Of a stretch of 64,000 nt of DNA, positions 43,537 through 52,347 are shown piece by piece. Source of the stretch: an uncultured Tenacibaculum sp. (GTDB lineage: Bacteria > Bacteroidota > Bacteroidia > Flavobacteriales > Flavobacteriaceae); assembly GCA_937922085.1 (NCBI GenBank), contig CAKZVD010000038.1, positions 22,674 to 86,673 of the forward strand. The letters are read 5' to 3'. Below the pieces are notes generated by a model. That model searched no databases. It saw only the letters and a list, made by a program, of their open reading frames with translations, and had not been told where the DNA came from. The number at the start of each line of letters is the position of its first letter. Within the stretch, counting starts at the first letter, position 1. The position numbers and the translations under genes are program-made.

Positions 43537-44541
43537 TTAAGGATATACTTGTTCTATTTCTTGAAGTATACTATTCCCATTTCCACGCATTTGAAAAGAA
43601 ACTTTTTTCTCATTAAAATTAAAATGAAGTACACCAAAACTTTTTAGAAATACTACATTACCATCTCTGTATTTGTTTTCTTCTTTTTCGAATTTTCTGT
43701 AGGAATGTGTTAAACCACTTGAAGTAAAATCGATGATAGGATAGTTCATGCCTTCTATTATTGTTTTAGAAAACTCTGAAATATGTCTGTCTCCAGATAA
43801 TATAATAGCGTTTTTTACTTTTGAAGTTTTTAAAAGTTGGAATAACTTAATAGTTTCATGAGGAAAGTTAGCCCATTTTTCAAAACGATGTTGGCTAGAT
43901 AATACTTGAATGCTACTCATAATAACTGTAAAGTTTGCTTTAGAATTGTTTAATTCAGTTTCTAACCATTTCCATTGTTTTTTACCTAAAATGGTTCCTT
44001 CATTAAATTTATTAGGAATGTATTTTTTATGGCTTACTGTATTATCTTTTGTTAGCTTTGTTCTGTGATAGCGAGTATCTAAAAGAATTACTTTTACAGA
44101 ACCTTCATCAGTATTGTATGTTTTAGAATGATAAACTCCTTCTCTTTTTCTTCGCTTATCTGTTTTTGAAACCTTTAAAAAATCAAGAAATAATTGTTGA
44201 CTTTCTTTTTTCATAGAATATTCAGTCCCAGCATCGTTTTTACCATAATCGTGATCGTCCCAAGTGCCTAAAACAGGAATTTTATCTGTAATTTCTTTGT
44301 ATCCTTTTTGTTTATGTTGTTGGGCATAGTCTTTTTTCATTTTAGACATGTTTTTGGTGTCAGCGTAAATAACATCTCCACCCCATATCCATAAATTAGG
44401 TTTTAAGGCTAAAACATCATCCCAAAAAATATTTTCTACAGAAGATTTATTACAAGATCCAAAAGCAATTGTGAAATCTTGCTGTGCTTTTACTTGATGA
44501 ATTAAGAATACAATAAATAGAACTGTTTTTATGTTATACAT
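43537..44541 (-). CDS. Secreted PhoD-like alkaline phosphatase/phosphodiesterase
   Basis: This 334-aa protein has a signal peptide ending near KAQ (residue 20) and a PhoD-type metallophosphatase fold. Visible metal-site motifs are FGSCNK, GGDVIYAD, GTWDDHDYGKNDAG and ILSGDRHISEF. It probably hydrolyses phosphodiesters or phosphomonoesters in the periplasm or outside the cell. No Pho-type operator was recognised. Confidence 0.87.
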   Translation of the reverse strand: MYNIKTVLFIVFLIHQVKAQQDFTIAFGSCNKSSVENIFWDDVLALKPNLWIWGGDVIYADTKNMSKMKKDYAQQHKQKGYKEITDKIPVLGTWDDHDYGKNDAGTEYSMKKESQQLFLDFLKVSKTDKRRKREGVYHSKTYNTDEGSVKVILLDTRYHRTKLTKDNTVSHKKYIPNKFNEGTILGKKQWKWLETELNNSKANFTVIMSSIQVLSSQHRFEKWANFPHETIKLFQLLKTSKVKNAIILSGDRHISEFSKTIIEGMNYPIIDFTSSGLTHSYRKFEKEENKYRDGNVVFLKSFGVLHFNFNEKKVSFQMRGNGNSILQEIEQVYP

Positions 44542-44621
44542 ACGTTTGAGTTTGATTACAAAAGAACAAAACCTATATTAATAAATATTTAAAAGAATAT
44601 TAAATTGTATATTCGCCGTTT

Positions 44622-45650
44622 ATGATTTTAAAGAACTTTAAAGAACTTTTAGACTACTTAAAAACACCAAGAAACATTGTAGTTATTGGGCATAGAAATC
44701 CAGATGGAGACGCACTTGGATCTACACTAGGATTAAAACATTATTTGGATAAAAAAGGACATAAAACACAGGTTTTAATGCCAAATGAATATCCAGACTT
44801 TTTGCACTGGGTTCCTGGTTCTAAAACAGTATATCGTTTTGATCGTCAAAATAAACAAAGTGTTAGAGAGTTGTCGAAATCAGAACTTGTTTTCTTGTTA
44901 GATTTTAATGCATTGCATAGAGTTGGAGATGATATGAAAAATACTTTAGAAAAGTATGAAAATGATTTCGCTTTAATAGATCATCATCAACAACCAGATG
45001 ATTTTGCTTATATGTATTCTGATACAGGAATGTCTTCTACTTGTCAAATGGTTTATAATTTCATAGAAATGGATGGAGGCTTAGATGAGATAGATGAAAA
45101 TATAGCAACTTGTTTGTATACAGGAATTATGACAGATACTGGATCTTTTCGTTTTAGATCTACAACAAGTAAAACTCATCAAATTATAGCAGATTTAATT
45201 GATAAAGGTGCAAAAAATGATAAAATACACAGTAATATATATGATTCAAATTCATATAGTAGGTTATTATTGTTAGGTCAAGCATTAACAAATTTAAAGA
45301 TATTACCAGAGTTTAAAACTGCCTTTATTACATTATCTCAAGAAGAAAAAGACAAATTTAATTACGAAAAAGGAGATACAGAAGGAGTTGTTAATTATGC
45401 TTTATCTCTTAAAGGAATTGTTTTTGCAGCTATTTTTATTGAAGATAAAGAACAAGGAATTGTTAAAATCTCTTTTCGTTCTAAAGGAAGTTTTTCAGTA
45501 AACAAATTTGCACGTAATCATTTTAATGGAGGTGGTCATGACAATGCTTCAGGAGGGAAATCTACAGTATCATTGAAAGATACTACTTCTAATTTTATAT
45601 CTTTATTACCAAATTATAAGCAAGAATTAATAAAATCATATGAAGAATAG
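44622..45650 (+). CDS. DHH-family phosphoesterase (NrnA-like oligoribonuclease/pAp phosphatase)
   Basis: The 342-aa enzyme has the DHH-DHHA1 architecture: IGHRNPDGDALGSTLGL, LLDFNALHR, the DHH motif LIDHHQQPDD and the C-terminal RNA-binding GGGHDNASGG. Known relatives degrade nanoRNAs and 3'-phosphoadenosine 5'-phosphate. It overlaps gldI by 11 bases, so the phosphoesterase and gliding gene are translationally linked. Confidence 0.9.
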   Translation: MILKNFKELLDYLKTPRNIVVIGHRNPDGDALGSTLGLKHYLDKKGHKTQVLMPNEYPDFLHWVPGSKTVYRFDRQNKQSVRELSKSELVFLLDFNALHRVGDDMKNTLEKYENDFALIDHHQQPDDFAYMYSDTGMSSTCQMVYNFIEMDGGLDEIDENIATCLYTGIMTDTGSFRFRSTTSKTHQIIADLIDKGAKNDKIHSNIYDSNSYSRLLLLGQALTNLKILPEFKTAFITLSQEEKDKFNYEKGDTEGVVNYALSLKGIVFAAIFIEDKEQGIVKISFRSKGSFSVNKFARNHFNGGGHDNASGGKSTVSLKDTTSNFISLLPNYKQELIKSYEE

Positions 45651-46191
45651 TTTCTATTTACTTTTTGTAATTATGTTTTGTTTTATAGCATGCAGTGAAG
45701 CTGTTGCTAGAAGACCTAAGCAGCAATCAATTAATAGTTTTTATAAAGATGTTATTGCTAAAAACAAAAAGTTAAATCAAATAGAAAAAAAGAATATTGA
45801 AAAGCATTTAGCTAAAGATACTCTTATAGATTATAAAACATCGTTAAGTGGTTTTTGGTATGCTTATGTAAAAAAGGATACTACAAATAACAGAATTACA
45901 GCTAAAAAAGGAGATGTAGTTACTTTAAATTATAATATAACAGATATAAATAATAATGTGCTTTATGAAAAGCAAGTTATTGATTATAAAGTTGACATGG
46001 AAGATTTTATTCCAGGCTTACAAGAAGGGGTGAAATTGATGAAGAAAGGGGAGAAAATGATGTTTGTTATTCCGTCTTATAGAGCTTTTGGAGTAACAGG
46101 GGATGGCAATAGAATAAAAATGAATCAGACCATAAAAAGTACCCTTGATTTAATAGAGATTAAAAATGAAACAGAAGATGAAACTAAATAG
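45640..46191 (+). CDS. gldI: Gliding-motility-associated peptidyl-prolyl isomerase GldI
   Basis: GldI is a lipoprotein of the FKBP family needed for gliding in Flavobacterium johnsoniae. The 183-aa product has lipobox FIAC (Cys18) and one FKBP domain (about 85-175) with FIPGLQEGVKLMKKGEKMMF and VIPSYRAFG. It heads a run of four prolyl isomerases, which may assist folding of exported proteins including T9SS cargo such as the fungalysin in this window (inference). Confidence 0.88.
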   Translation: MKNSFYLLFVIMFCFIACSEAVARRPKQQSINSFYKDVIAKNKKLNQIEKKNIEKHLAKDTLIDYKTSLSGFWYAYVKKDTTNNRITAKKGDVVTLNYNITDINNNVLYEKQVIDYKVDMEDFIPGLQEGVKLMKKGEKMMFVIPSYRAFGVTGDGNRIKMNQTIKSTLDLIEIKNETEDETK

Positions 46192-46909
46192 TTTGAAGAT
46201 TTTTATAGGATTGACTTTTATTAGCTTGTCTAGTTTAGCGCAATTAGTGATAAAAGAAAAACCTTTGTTAAAAGAAATAGATTCGGTTAGTTATGCTATA
46301 GGTATGAATACTGGTTTACGAATGAAAACAGATCCTATGGCAAAAGATTTGGATGTTGATTTGTATATATTAGGATATTTGAATAGTATAAAATCTACTA
46401 ACTTATTATTAGATACTAAAGCTTCTGAAAATATTGTTAGAAAGTATTTTCAAAAGAAACAAGCTGAAATAAGAAGTCAACAAGAAGAGGAAGGGAAAAA
46501 GAAGTCTGAGGTTGAATATGCTGATTTTAAGAAAAAAAACGAACAGTTTTTAGAAGAAAATAAATCTAAAAAAGGAATAATCACTACGGTAAGTGGTTTA
46601 CAATATCAAATATTAAGAGAGGGAATAGGAGAAAGCCCTAAAGCTACAGATAAAGTAAAAGTACATTATCATGGTACTGTAATAGACGGAACTGTATTTG
46701 ATAGTTCAGTAGAAAGAAAGCAACCCGCAGAGTTTGGAGTATCTCAAGTGATTAAAGGATGGGTTGAAGGTTTGCAGTTAATGAAAATAGGGGCAAAATA
46801 TAAATTTTTTATACCTCAAGAATTGGCTTATGGATTTCAAGGTAGAATGCCAAAGATTAAACCATTTTCAATGCTTATTTTTGAAGTGGAATTAATAGAA
46901 ATTAAATAA
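46166..46909 (+). CDS. Periplasmic FKBP-type peptidyl-prolyl isomerase
   Basis: The 247-aa protein has a signal peptide, an FKBP N-terminal dimerisation domain (about 35-130, DSVSYAIGMNTGLRM) and a C-terminal FKBP domain with GTVFDSSVERKQPAEFGV and GAKYKFFIPQELAYG. Start is uncertain: ATG at 46166 overlaps gldI by 26 bases, and ATG at 46178 would also give a signal peptide. The next gene is a clear paralogue. Confidence 0.85.
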   Translation: MKQKMKLNSLKIFIGLTFISLSSLAQLVIKEKPLLKEIDSVSYAIGMNTGLRMKTDPMAKDLDVDLYILGYLNSIKSTNLLLDTKASENIVRKYFQKKQAEIRSQQEEEGKKKSEVEYADFKKKNEQFLEENKSKKGIITTVSGLQYQILREGIGESPKATDKVKVHYHGTVIDGTVFDSSVERKQPAEFGVSQVIKGWVEGLQLMKIGAKYKFFIPQELAYGFQGRMPKIKPFSMLIFEVELIEIK

Positions 46910-46945
46910 AATTAAATTTTAAAGACATAAAAAATTAGAAACTAT

Positions 46946-46953
46946 TACATTTG
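46946..46953 (+). promoter_or_regulatory. -7 promoter box for the second FKBP gene
   Basis: TACATTTG matches TAnnTTTG, 39 bases before the ATG at 46993. Confidence 0.45.
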
Positions 46954-46992
46954 CTTTTCTAATTAAGATTAATCAACTCAAAAAATAAATTA

Positions 46993-47787
46993 ATGAAGTT
47001 AAATAAATTTTTAGCAGTAACTATAGTAGGAGTATCTATGGTCGCTTGTAAGAATGAAGGAGTATCGAACACACAGAAAAGTCTTGAAAATGAGAAAGAT
47101 TCTGTAAGTTACGCACTAGGTTTAAATACAGGTTTTCAAATGTCTAACGATCCTAATGCTAAAGAGTTAAGTACTTCGTTATATGTTCAAGGGTTTTTAA
47201 ATGGAGCAGATTCTACTAATCTTTTGATAAATCCAAAAGATGCAGGTAATATTTTAAGAAGTTATTTCCAGAAAAAACAAATAGAACAAAGAAAAATACA
47301 AGAAGAGGCAGCTAAGAAAAAAGCAGAAGAAGAATATGCTGACTACAAGAAAGAAAATGAAAAATTCTTAGTAGATAATAAAGCTAAATCGGGTGTAATT
47401 ACTACAGCAAGTGGTTTACAATATACCGTTATAAAAGAAGGTGCAGGTGAAACACCTAAGCCTACGGATAAAGTAAAAGTACATTATCACGGTACAGTTA
47501 TAGATGGAAGTGTATTTGATAGTTCTGTAGAAAGAAAATTGCCAGCAGAATTTGGGGTAACTCAAGTAATAAAAGGTTGGATAGAAGGTTTACAAATAAT
47601 GAAACCAGGAGCTAAGTATAAGTTTTTTATACCTCAAGAATTAGCTTATGGTCATCAAGGTAGATTACCAAAAATAAAACCTTTTTCAACGTTAGTTTTT
47701 GATGTAGAATTACTAGAAATTCTTCCTCCAGCTGCACCAGCAGGAGCTAATCAACAACATTCTAAAGGAGACGGACACGGTCATTAA
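46993..47787 (+). CDS. FKBP-type peptidyl-prolyl isomerase lipoprotein
   Basis: This 264-aa paralogue of the preceding gene has lipobox MVAC (Cys19), the N-terminal FKBP helper domain (DSVSYALGLNTGFQM) and the catalytic FKBP domain GSVFDSSVERKLPAEFGV. The C-terminus ends in a short His- and Gly-rich tail (KGDGHGH) absent from the paralogue. It has its own promoter box and a terminator. Confidence 0.88.
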   Translation: MKLNKFLAVTIVGVSMVACKNEGVSNTQKSLENEKDSVSYALGLNTGFQMSNDPNAKELSTSLYVQGFLNGADSTNLLINPKDAGNILRSYFQKKQIEQRKIQEEAAKKKAEEEYADYKKENEKFLVDNKAKSGVITTASGLQYTVIKEGAGETPKPTDKVKVHYHGTVIDGSVFDSSVERKLPAEFGVTQVIKGWIEGLQIMKPGAKYKFFIPQELAYGHQGRLPKIKPFSTLVFDVELLEILPPAAPAGANQQHSKGDGHGH

Positions 47788-47798
47788 TTAATAAAATC

Positions 47799-47833
47799 AA
47801 GGCATTAGTAATCACTACTAATGCCTTTCTTTT
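47799..47833 (+). terminator. Terminator after the second FKBP gene
   Basis: Twelve-base arms AAGGCATTAGTA and TACTAATGCCTT are followed by TCTTTTTT. Confidence 0.8.
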
Positions 47834-47845
47834 TTCAGTAAGAAA

Positions 47846-48901
47846 ATGAAATCAATAAAATCAATAATTTTACTTGCAGTTATAGTAGTTTCTTGTAAGT
47901 CTGTTAAATATGAAGATCTAACTGATGGTTTATATGCAGATATTCAAACTAACAAAGGGGATATTTTAATTCAACTTCATGCAGATGAAATGCCTATGAC
48001 AGTTGCAAATTTTGTGTCATTAGCAGAAGGTAATAACCCTAAAGTAGCAGATTCTCTACAAGGAAAACCATATTATGATGGAATAAAATTTCATAGAGTA
48101 ATAAAAGATTTTATGATTCAAGGGGGAGATCCTACTGGAACAGGTAGAGGTAATGGAGGTTATCGTTTTGATGATGAATTTCCTTTAAATGAAAAAGGAG
48201 AGTTAATTCATAGGCATAGTGGAGCAGGAGTTTTATCTATGGCTAATTCTGGACCAGGTACAAATTCATCTCAATTTTTTATAACTCATAAAGAAACACC
48301 TTGGTTAGATGGAAAGCATTCTATTTTTGGTAAAGTAAAACTAGGTCAAAATATTGTTGATACAATAGCTAAAGACGATTATATTAATAAAGTAGATATA
48401 ATTAGAGTAGGTAAGAAAGCTAAAGCGTTTAACGCTCCTGAGGTTTTCTTATTTGAAATAGATAATTCTGAAGCTAGAAAAATTGAAAGAAAGCAAAGAA
48501 TTAAAGAAGCTAAAGAAAGAATTAAAAAGGAATTTGGATATTATGATGGCGCAAAAACTACTAATTCTGGTTTAAAAATATTACAATTACAAAAAGGATC
48601 TGGTAAAAAAGTGAATCCTGATTTACCTACTACAGTTCATTATACATTATTAGATGATTTAGGAAATAAAATAGCTTCAAGTTTAGATGGAGCAGGACAA
48701 CCTTTTACATTCACAATTAATGATCCTAATTTACCATTGATAGCAGGATGGAAAGAAGGAGCGAAAATGTTATATGAAGGAGAAAAATCTCGTTTATTTA
48801 TACCAAGTTATTTAGGGTATGGGGAAGTAGGGAGATTACCAGTAATTAAACCGAATACAGATCTTATTTTCGAAATAGAAGTTATAAAAGTTGGGAAATA
48901 A
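47846..48901 (+). CDS. Cyclophilin-FKBP fusion lipoprotein
   Basis: The 351-aa lipoprotein (lipobox VVSC, Cys17) joins two prolyl isomerase folds. A cyclophilin domain (about 28-200) has FHRVIKDFMIQGGDPTGTGRG and NSSQFFITH. After a charged helical linker (about 208-235) comes an FKBP domain (about 240-350) with GWKEGAKMLYEGEKSRLFIP and GYGEVGRLP. The first ten bases of the PAP2 gene overlap its end. It probably catalyses proline isomerisation in the periplasm. Confidence 0.9.
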   Translation: MKSIKSIILLAVIVVSCKSVKYEDLTDGLYADIQTNKGDILIQLHADEMPMTVANFVSLAEGNNPKVADSLQGKPYYDGIKFHRVIKDFMIQGGDPTGTGRGNGGYRFDDEFPLNEKGELIHRHSGAGVLSMANSGPGTNSSQFFITHKETPWLDGKHSIFGKVKLGQNIVDTIAKDDYINKVDIIRVGKKAKAFNAPEVFLFEIDNSEARKIERKQRIKEAKERIKKEFGYYDGAKTTNSGLKILQLQKGSGKKVNPDLPTTVHYTLLDDLGNKIASSLDGAGQPFTFTINDPNLPLIAGWKEGAKMLYEGEKSRLFIPSYLGYGEVGRLPVIKPNTDLIFEIEVIKVGK

Positions 48902-49481
48902 TAATTTTTTAAATAGTATCATCTCTATAGATAGAGAGATCTTAATTTATCTTAATAATTTTGGTAGCGAACAATGGGATCCAATATGGTTAAAAATAAC
49001 AAATCAATTTAATTGGATCCCGTTATTTGTTATTGTTTTACTATTAATAGCTAAAAGGTTTGGTGTAAAAAAAACTGTGTTTACATTATTGTTTATAACA
49101 ATACTAGTTGCTTTTTCAGATCAATTCACAAATTTAATAAAAGGATTAACAGGTAGAATTCGTCCTTGTAATACTCCTGAATTAAAAGAATATCTAAGAC
49201 AGTTTTCGTACAAGCCAAGAGGTTATAGTTTTTGGTCTGGACATGCATCGTTATCCATGACTTTCACAATTTTCACAATTCTTTTATTAAGAAAAGAATA
49301 TAAGTTTATATATCTAATGTTACTTTTCCCTTTAGTTTTTGGGTATAGTAGAATTTATTTAGGAGTACATTATCCAATAGATGTAACTGTAGGTTATTTA
49401 TCGGGTATAATTCTGGGTATTTCGTTTTATAAGATATACAAAATGCTTTATGAAAAAGTGTTTAAAATAGCTCTAAATTAA
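48891..49481 (+). CDS. PAP2-family membrane phosphatase
   Basis: This 196-aa protein has about five membrane helices and the three PAP2 phosphatase signatures: KGLTGRIRP, SFWSGHASLS and SRIYLGVHYPID. It probably dephosphorylates a lipid phosphate such as undecaprenyl pyrophosphate or phosphatidylglycerol phosphate on the periplasmic side; the substrate is not determined. It overlaps the isomerase gene upstream. Confidence 0.9.
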   Translation: MGNNNFLNSIISIDREILIYLNNFGSEQWDPIWLKITNQFNWIPLFVIVLLLIAKRFGVKKTVFTLLFITILVAFSDQFTNLIKGLTGRIRPCNTPELKEYLRQFSYKPRGYSFWSGHASLSMTFTIFTILLLRKEYKFIYLMLLFPLVFGYSRIYLGVHYPIDVTVGYLSGIILGISFYKIYKMLYEKVFKIALN

Positions 49482-49526
49482 TAGCTAATTATAATATTAG
49501 TTCTTTTCAGTTTTAATTGAAAATAT

Positions 49527-49587
49527 TTAATACAAAAACTTCTAATAAGAAAACATTTTTTTTTCTTATTAGAAGTTTTTGTATTAA
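49527..49587. terminator. Long perfect inverted repeat, bidirectional terminator
   Basis: Arms at 49527-49553 and 49561-49587 are perfectly complementary over 27 bases around a seven-base T-rich loop. It lies between convergent genes and contains CTTCTAATAAG flanked by A/T runs. Confidence 0.75.
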
Positions 49588-49595
49588 GAATAGGT

Positions 49596-51242
49596 TTATT
49601 TTAAAATATTTTTCAGAGTACTTAACCTAATAGGATTACTTTCTATATTGTAAGTTCCAACAATATAAAATTGAGTCGGTTTAAAATTTGATTTAAACTT
49701 AGGAAGATTAACAATGATACTGTTGTCTTTTAATTCAGCTTGATGTATAGCTATATTGTATTTTGATTTTAAAACAACTGAAACAATAATCTTAATATTA
49801 TGACTATTGATTTTTGAAGAATCATATTTTACAGGAATGTTATTTATGGTATTCTCTTTGAGTTTTGTAGGGTTGATTTCAAATATGACAAGATTATTTT
49901 TTATGTAATTGTTTTTAAATGATCTTAAGTATGTTTTTCCTTTGTTTCTTTTTGTAACAGAATCTGTAGGAGTATCTTTTTTATGAGTTCCAATTTCTAT
50001 TACATTGTCAATATTAAAATTTTGATTGAATGAATATAAATCATATTGATTTTTTCTACTGTTCCAAGAATTATATTGATAAGGCCTTTTACCAGAATAA
50101 AACCAATATGTAGAAGTGTTTTGGTATGAATTCAAAAATAAAGGTGTTTTATTACCAACTTTTTTTTCTAAAGCGGCGACCCATTTTTTATTACCATGCA
50201 TTTCAAATTGTTTAGGTAGTATGTCATCGTTAATCATAGCAAACCTTAAAATACAGACGAAAAGTATAGTAATAAAAGCTAATATTTTAAATGATTTTAA
50301 AAACCTTTTGTTTTCAATTAAGAAATAAAAAGTGATTATAATTAAAGAAACTGATATAGGAAGTATCCACTGCGCTTGTACGTGGTTTTTAAAAGAGGAG
50401 AAAAAGAAAAATATAGCAAAACCAAGAACAATGTAACGTAAAGCTTTTTCAAAAGTATTTTTAACTTTAAAACGTTTGTAAAAGGCTGTATAAACTATAG
50501 GAAAAGTAAAGCCAATAATAGCAATTAAATTTAGGAAATGATTTGTAGTAAAATCAATTCGATAACGCCTAGAGCTTCTTTCTAATAAATGATATTTAAA
50601 AGAAGGGAAATCATTGTTGAATTGCCAATACAAATGAGGAGAAAATAAGAGTATAGTTACAATTGCTGTAATCCATATTTTATAATCTTTTAAAACCTTT
50701 AAATTAGATAGTAATACAAAAAATATAATTAAAACACCTTGGTATTTACTATATAACATTCCTGCCATTGAAATTGCTAATAATAAATAACTGAGAAGAG
50801 ATTTTTCTGAAATATATTTTTTGTACCCTAATAAGAATAAAGCGTAAAATAGAATTAAAGGAGTATCTGGAACAGTAATAAAACCATATACTGTAAATAA
50901 GGCTGTAGAACTAATGATTAGTAAATAGAGCCAAGTGAATGTTTTTTTCTCTTTATGATCTATTAGTAACCAAATGATAAAATAAGTAACAGAAAGTGTT
51001 ACTGCAGAAAAAAAGCGAACACTTAATTCTCCTTCTGAAAAAAAGAATTTAGAAATGGTTATCCAAACAGCTACCATTGGAGGATGATCAAAATACCCCC
51101 AGTCTAATTCATTGCTATAAGTCCAGTAATAAGCTTCATCAGCAATTAACTCGGTAGCATATCCTTGAATCAAATTAATGATAAATAGAATTATTAAAAA
51201 AAGAGGAAGTAAGTATTTAGAATTTATAATTTTTTTCATCAA
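49596..51242 (-). CDS. Family 39 glycosyltransferase (ArnT/PMT-like)
   Basis: This 548-aa integral membrane protein transfers sugar from a polyprenyl-phosphate donor. It has about eleven predicted helices in the first 340 residues. The GT39 motifs are ELIADEAYYWTYSNELDWGY and FDHPPMVAVW, with the acidic pair in the first periplasmic loop. The C-terminal 200 residues are periplasmic. A second ATG two residues in is an equally possible start. The acceptor is unknown. Confidence 0.87.
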   Translation of the reverse strand: MMKKIINSKYLLPLFLIILFIINLIQGYATELIADEAYYWTYSNELDWGYFDHPPMVAVWITISKFFFSEGELSVRFFSAVTLSVTYFIIWLLIDHKEKKTFTWLYLLIISSTALFTVYGFITVPDTPLILFYALFLLGYKKYISEKSLLSYLLLAISMAGMLYSKYQGVLIIFFVLLSNLKVLKDYKIWITAIVTILLFSPHLYWQFNNDFPSFKYHLLERSSRRYRIDFTTNHFLNLIAIIGFTFPIVYTAFYKRFKVKNTFEKALRYIVLGFAIFFFFSSFKNHVQAQWILPISVSLIIITFYFLIENKRFLKSFKILAFITILFVCILRFAMINDDILPKQFEMHGNKKWVAALEKKVGNKTPLFLNSYQNTSTYWFYSGKRPYQYNSWNSRKNQYDLYSFNQNFNIDNVIEIGTHKKDTPTDSVTKRNKGKTYLRSFKNNYIKNNLVIFEINPTKLKENTINNIPVKYDSSKINSHNIKIIVSVVLKSKYNIAIHQAELKDNSIIVNLPKFKSNFKPTQFYIVGTYNIESNPIRLSTLKNILK

Positions 51243-51298
51243 TGCAAATCTAAAAAATAACTAGAATTAAAAACGATGTTATTAGTTAAATGATGTAC

Positions 51299-52243
51299 TT
51301 ATAACCCTAATTTATTTCTCCAATGTTTATCTTTATTACTATTCTTATTCCAATAATCAACTTTTAAGTTTTTTATTAGTTTAGCCTCAGTTGTAAGTGT
51401 TTTTCTATTGGCTCCATAGTCACTAGAGTATGTTTCACTCCAACCTGTAATTTTGTTTGGGAACTCAGATTTAAAACGAATAATAATTTTTCTGTTTAAT
51501 TCTGGGTAACTGATTTCATAACTAGTAATCTTGCTTTCTTTTTTTAAAGTGAGGTTAGCAGTGTACGATTTGATTTTTTTATGCATAGAATTTAAAAAAA
51601 ACATTGAGGGAATAATTTGAAGCTCTCCTTTTGGTAGTAACTCAGGGTTTAAACGAATTAAAGACCATAAATCATCTTCAAGTAATTTTTTTTCAATTTT
51701 TTTGTTTTTAAATGAAGCTCCTTCAAAGTATGAACTTAAGTTAAAATTGAAGTCTTTATCATTTTTCATTTCAAGAAAAGTCATACCACACCACTCTTGA
51801 ATTGAAGAAGTTATTTTTAATGAATTGTTACTTCCTTCAACAGGGAAAAAGGAGCTGTTCATCATTGAATAAGGGTAAATTCCGGTATTAAACTTTTTAG
51901 TGGTGTTTAATTTTAAAACAGAAACATTATCAGAGTGTTTAGAATCTGCTTTAGTGTTGCGTATTTTTGAAAATGGTTCAGTAACATAAACAAGTACAGC
52001 TGTTCCTTCATGTAGTTCTCCGTATCTAATTTGCTTTAGATGGAAACTAGATATTTCTGCATTGCCATCGTACCAATATTTCTTGACGGTATTACTTACG
52101 ATTCTTTCTTTTTTATTGAGTTTATTATTGTTTTTTACATCTTCAGATGCATTTGCATTTATACAAGAATAAATAAGGTTTAATAAAAATAAGAAACTAA
52201 GAGGTTTGTAAAAAACGACAAATGAATTTTTAAATCTTTCCAT
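51299..52243 (-). CDS. Hypothetical lipoprotein (Bacteroidota-specific family)
   Basis: The 314-aa product has a signal peptide with lipobox IYSC (Cys27). Conserved-looking segments include YWYDGNAEISSFHLKQIRYG, TGIYPYSMMNSSFFPVEG and SSIQEWCGMTFLEMK. Homologues are sometimes labelled septum formation inhibitor Maf, but no Maf motif is present. Function is unknown. Confidence 0.7.
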   Translation of the reverse strand: MERFKNSFVVFYKPLSFLFLLNLIYSCINANASEDVKNNNKLNKKERIVSNTVKKYWYDGNAEISSFHLKQIRYGELHEGTAVLVYVTEPFSKIRNTKADSKHSDNVSVLKLNTTKKFNTGIYPYSMMNSSFFPVEGSNNSLKITSSIQEWCGMTFLEMKNDKDFNFNLSSYFEGASFKNKKIEKKLLEDDLWSLIRLNPELLPKGELQIIPSMFFLNSMHKKIKSYTANLTLKKESKITSYEISYPELNRKIIIRFKSEFPNKITGWSETYSSDYGANRKTLTTEAKLIKNLKVDYWNKNSNKDKHWRNKLGL

Positions 52244-52300
52244 TTTTAAAATTATAAATTATTGAGAATAAATTTAATTAACTAATAGGAAAAAGATAAT

Positions 52301-52337
52301 AAAAAAAAGCGAAACATATAATGTTCCGCTTTTTTTA
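52301..52337 (-). terminator. Terminator after clpC
   Basis: Imperfect arms around AAGCGAAACAT / ATGTTCCGCTT with flanking A- and T-runs lie between clpC and the lipoprotein gene. Confidence 0.75.
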
Positions 52338-52347
52338 TGTGTAATGA

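Noticed and set aside
51299..52243. Septum formation inhibitor Maf
   Set aside because: The protein is a lipoprotein with no Maf nucleotide-pyrophosphatase motif.
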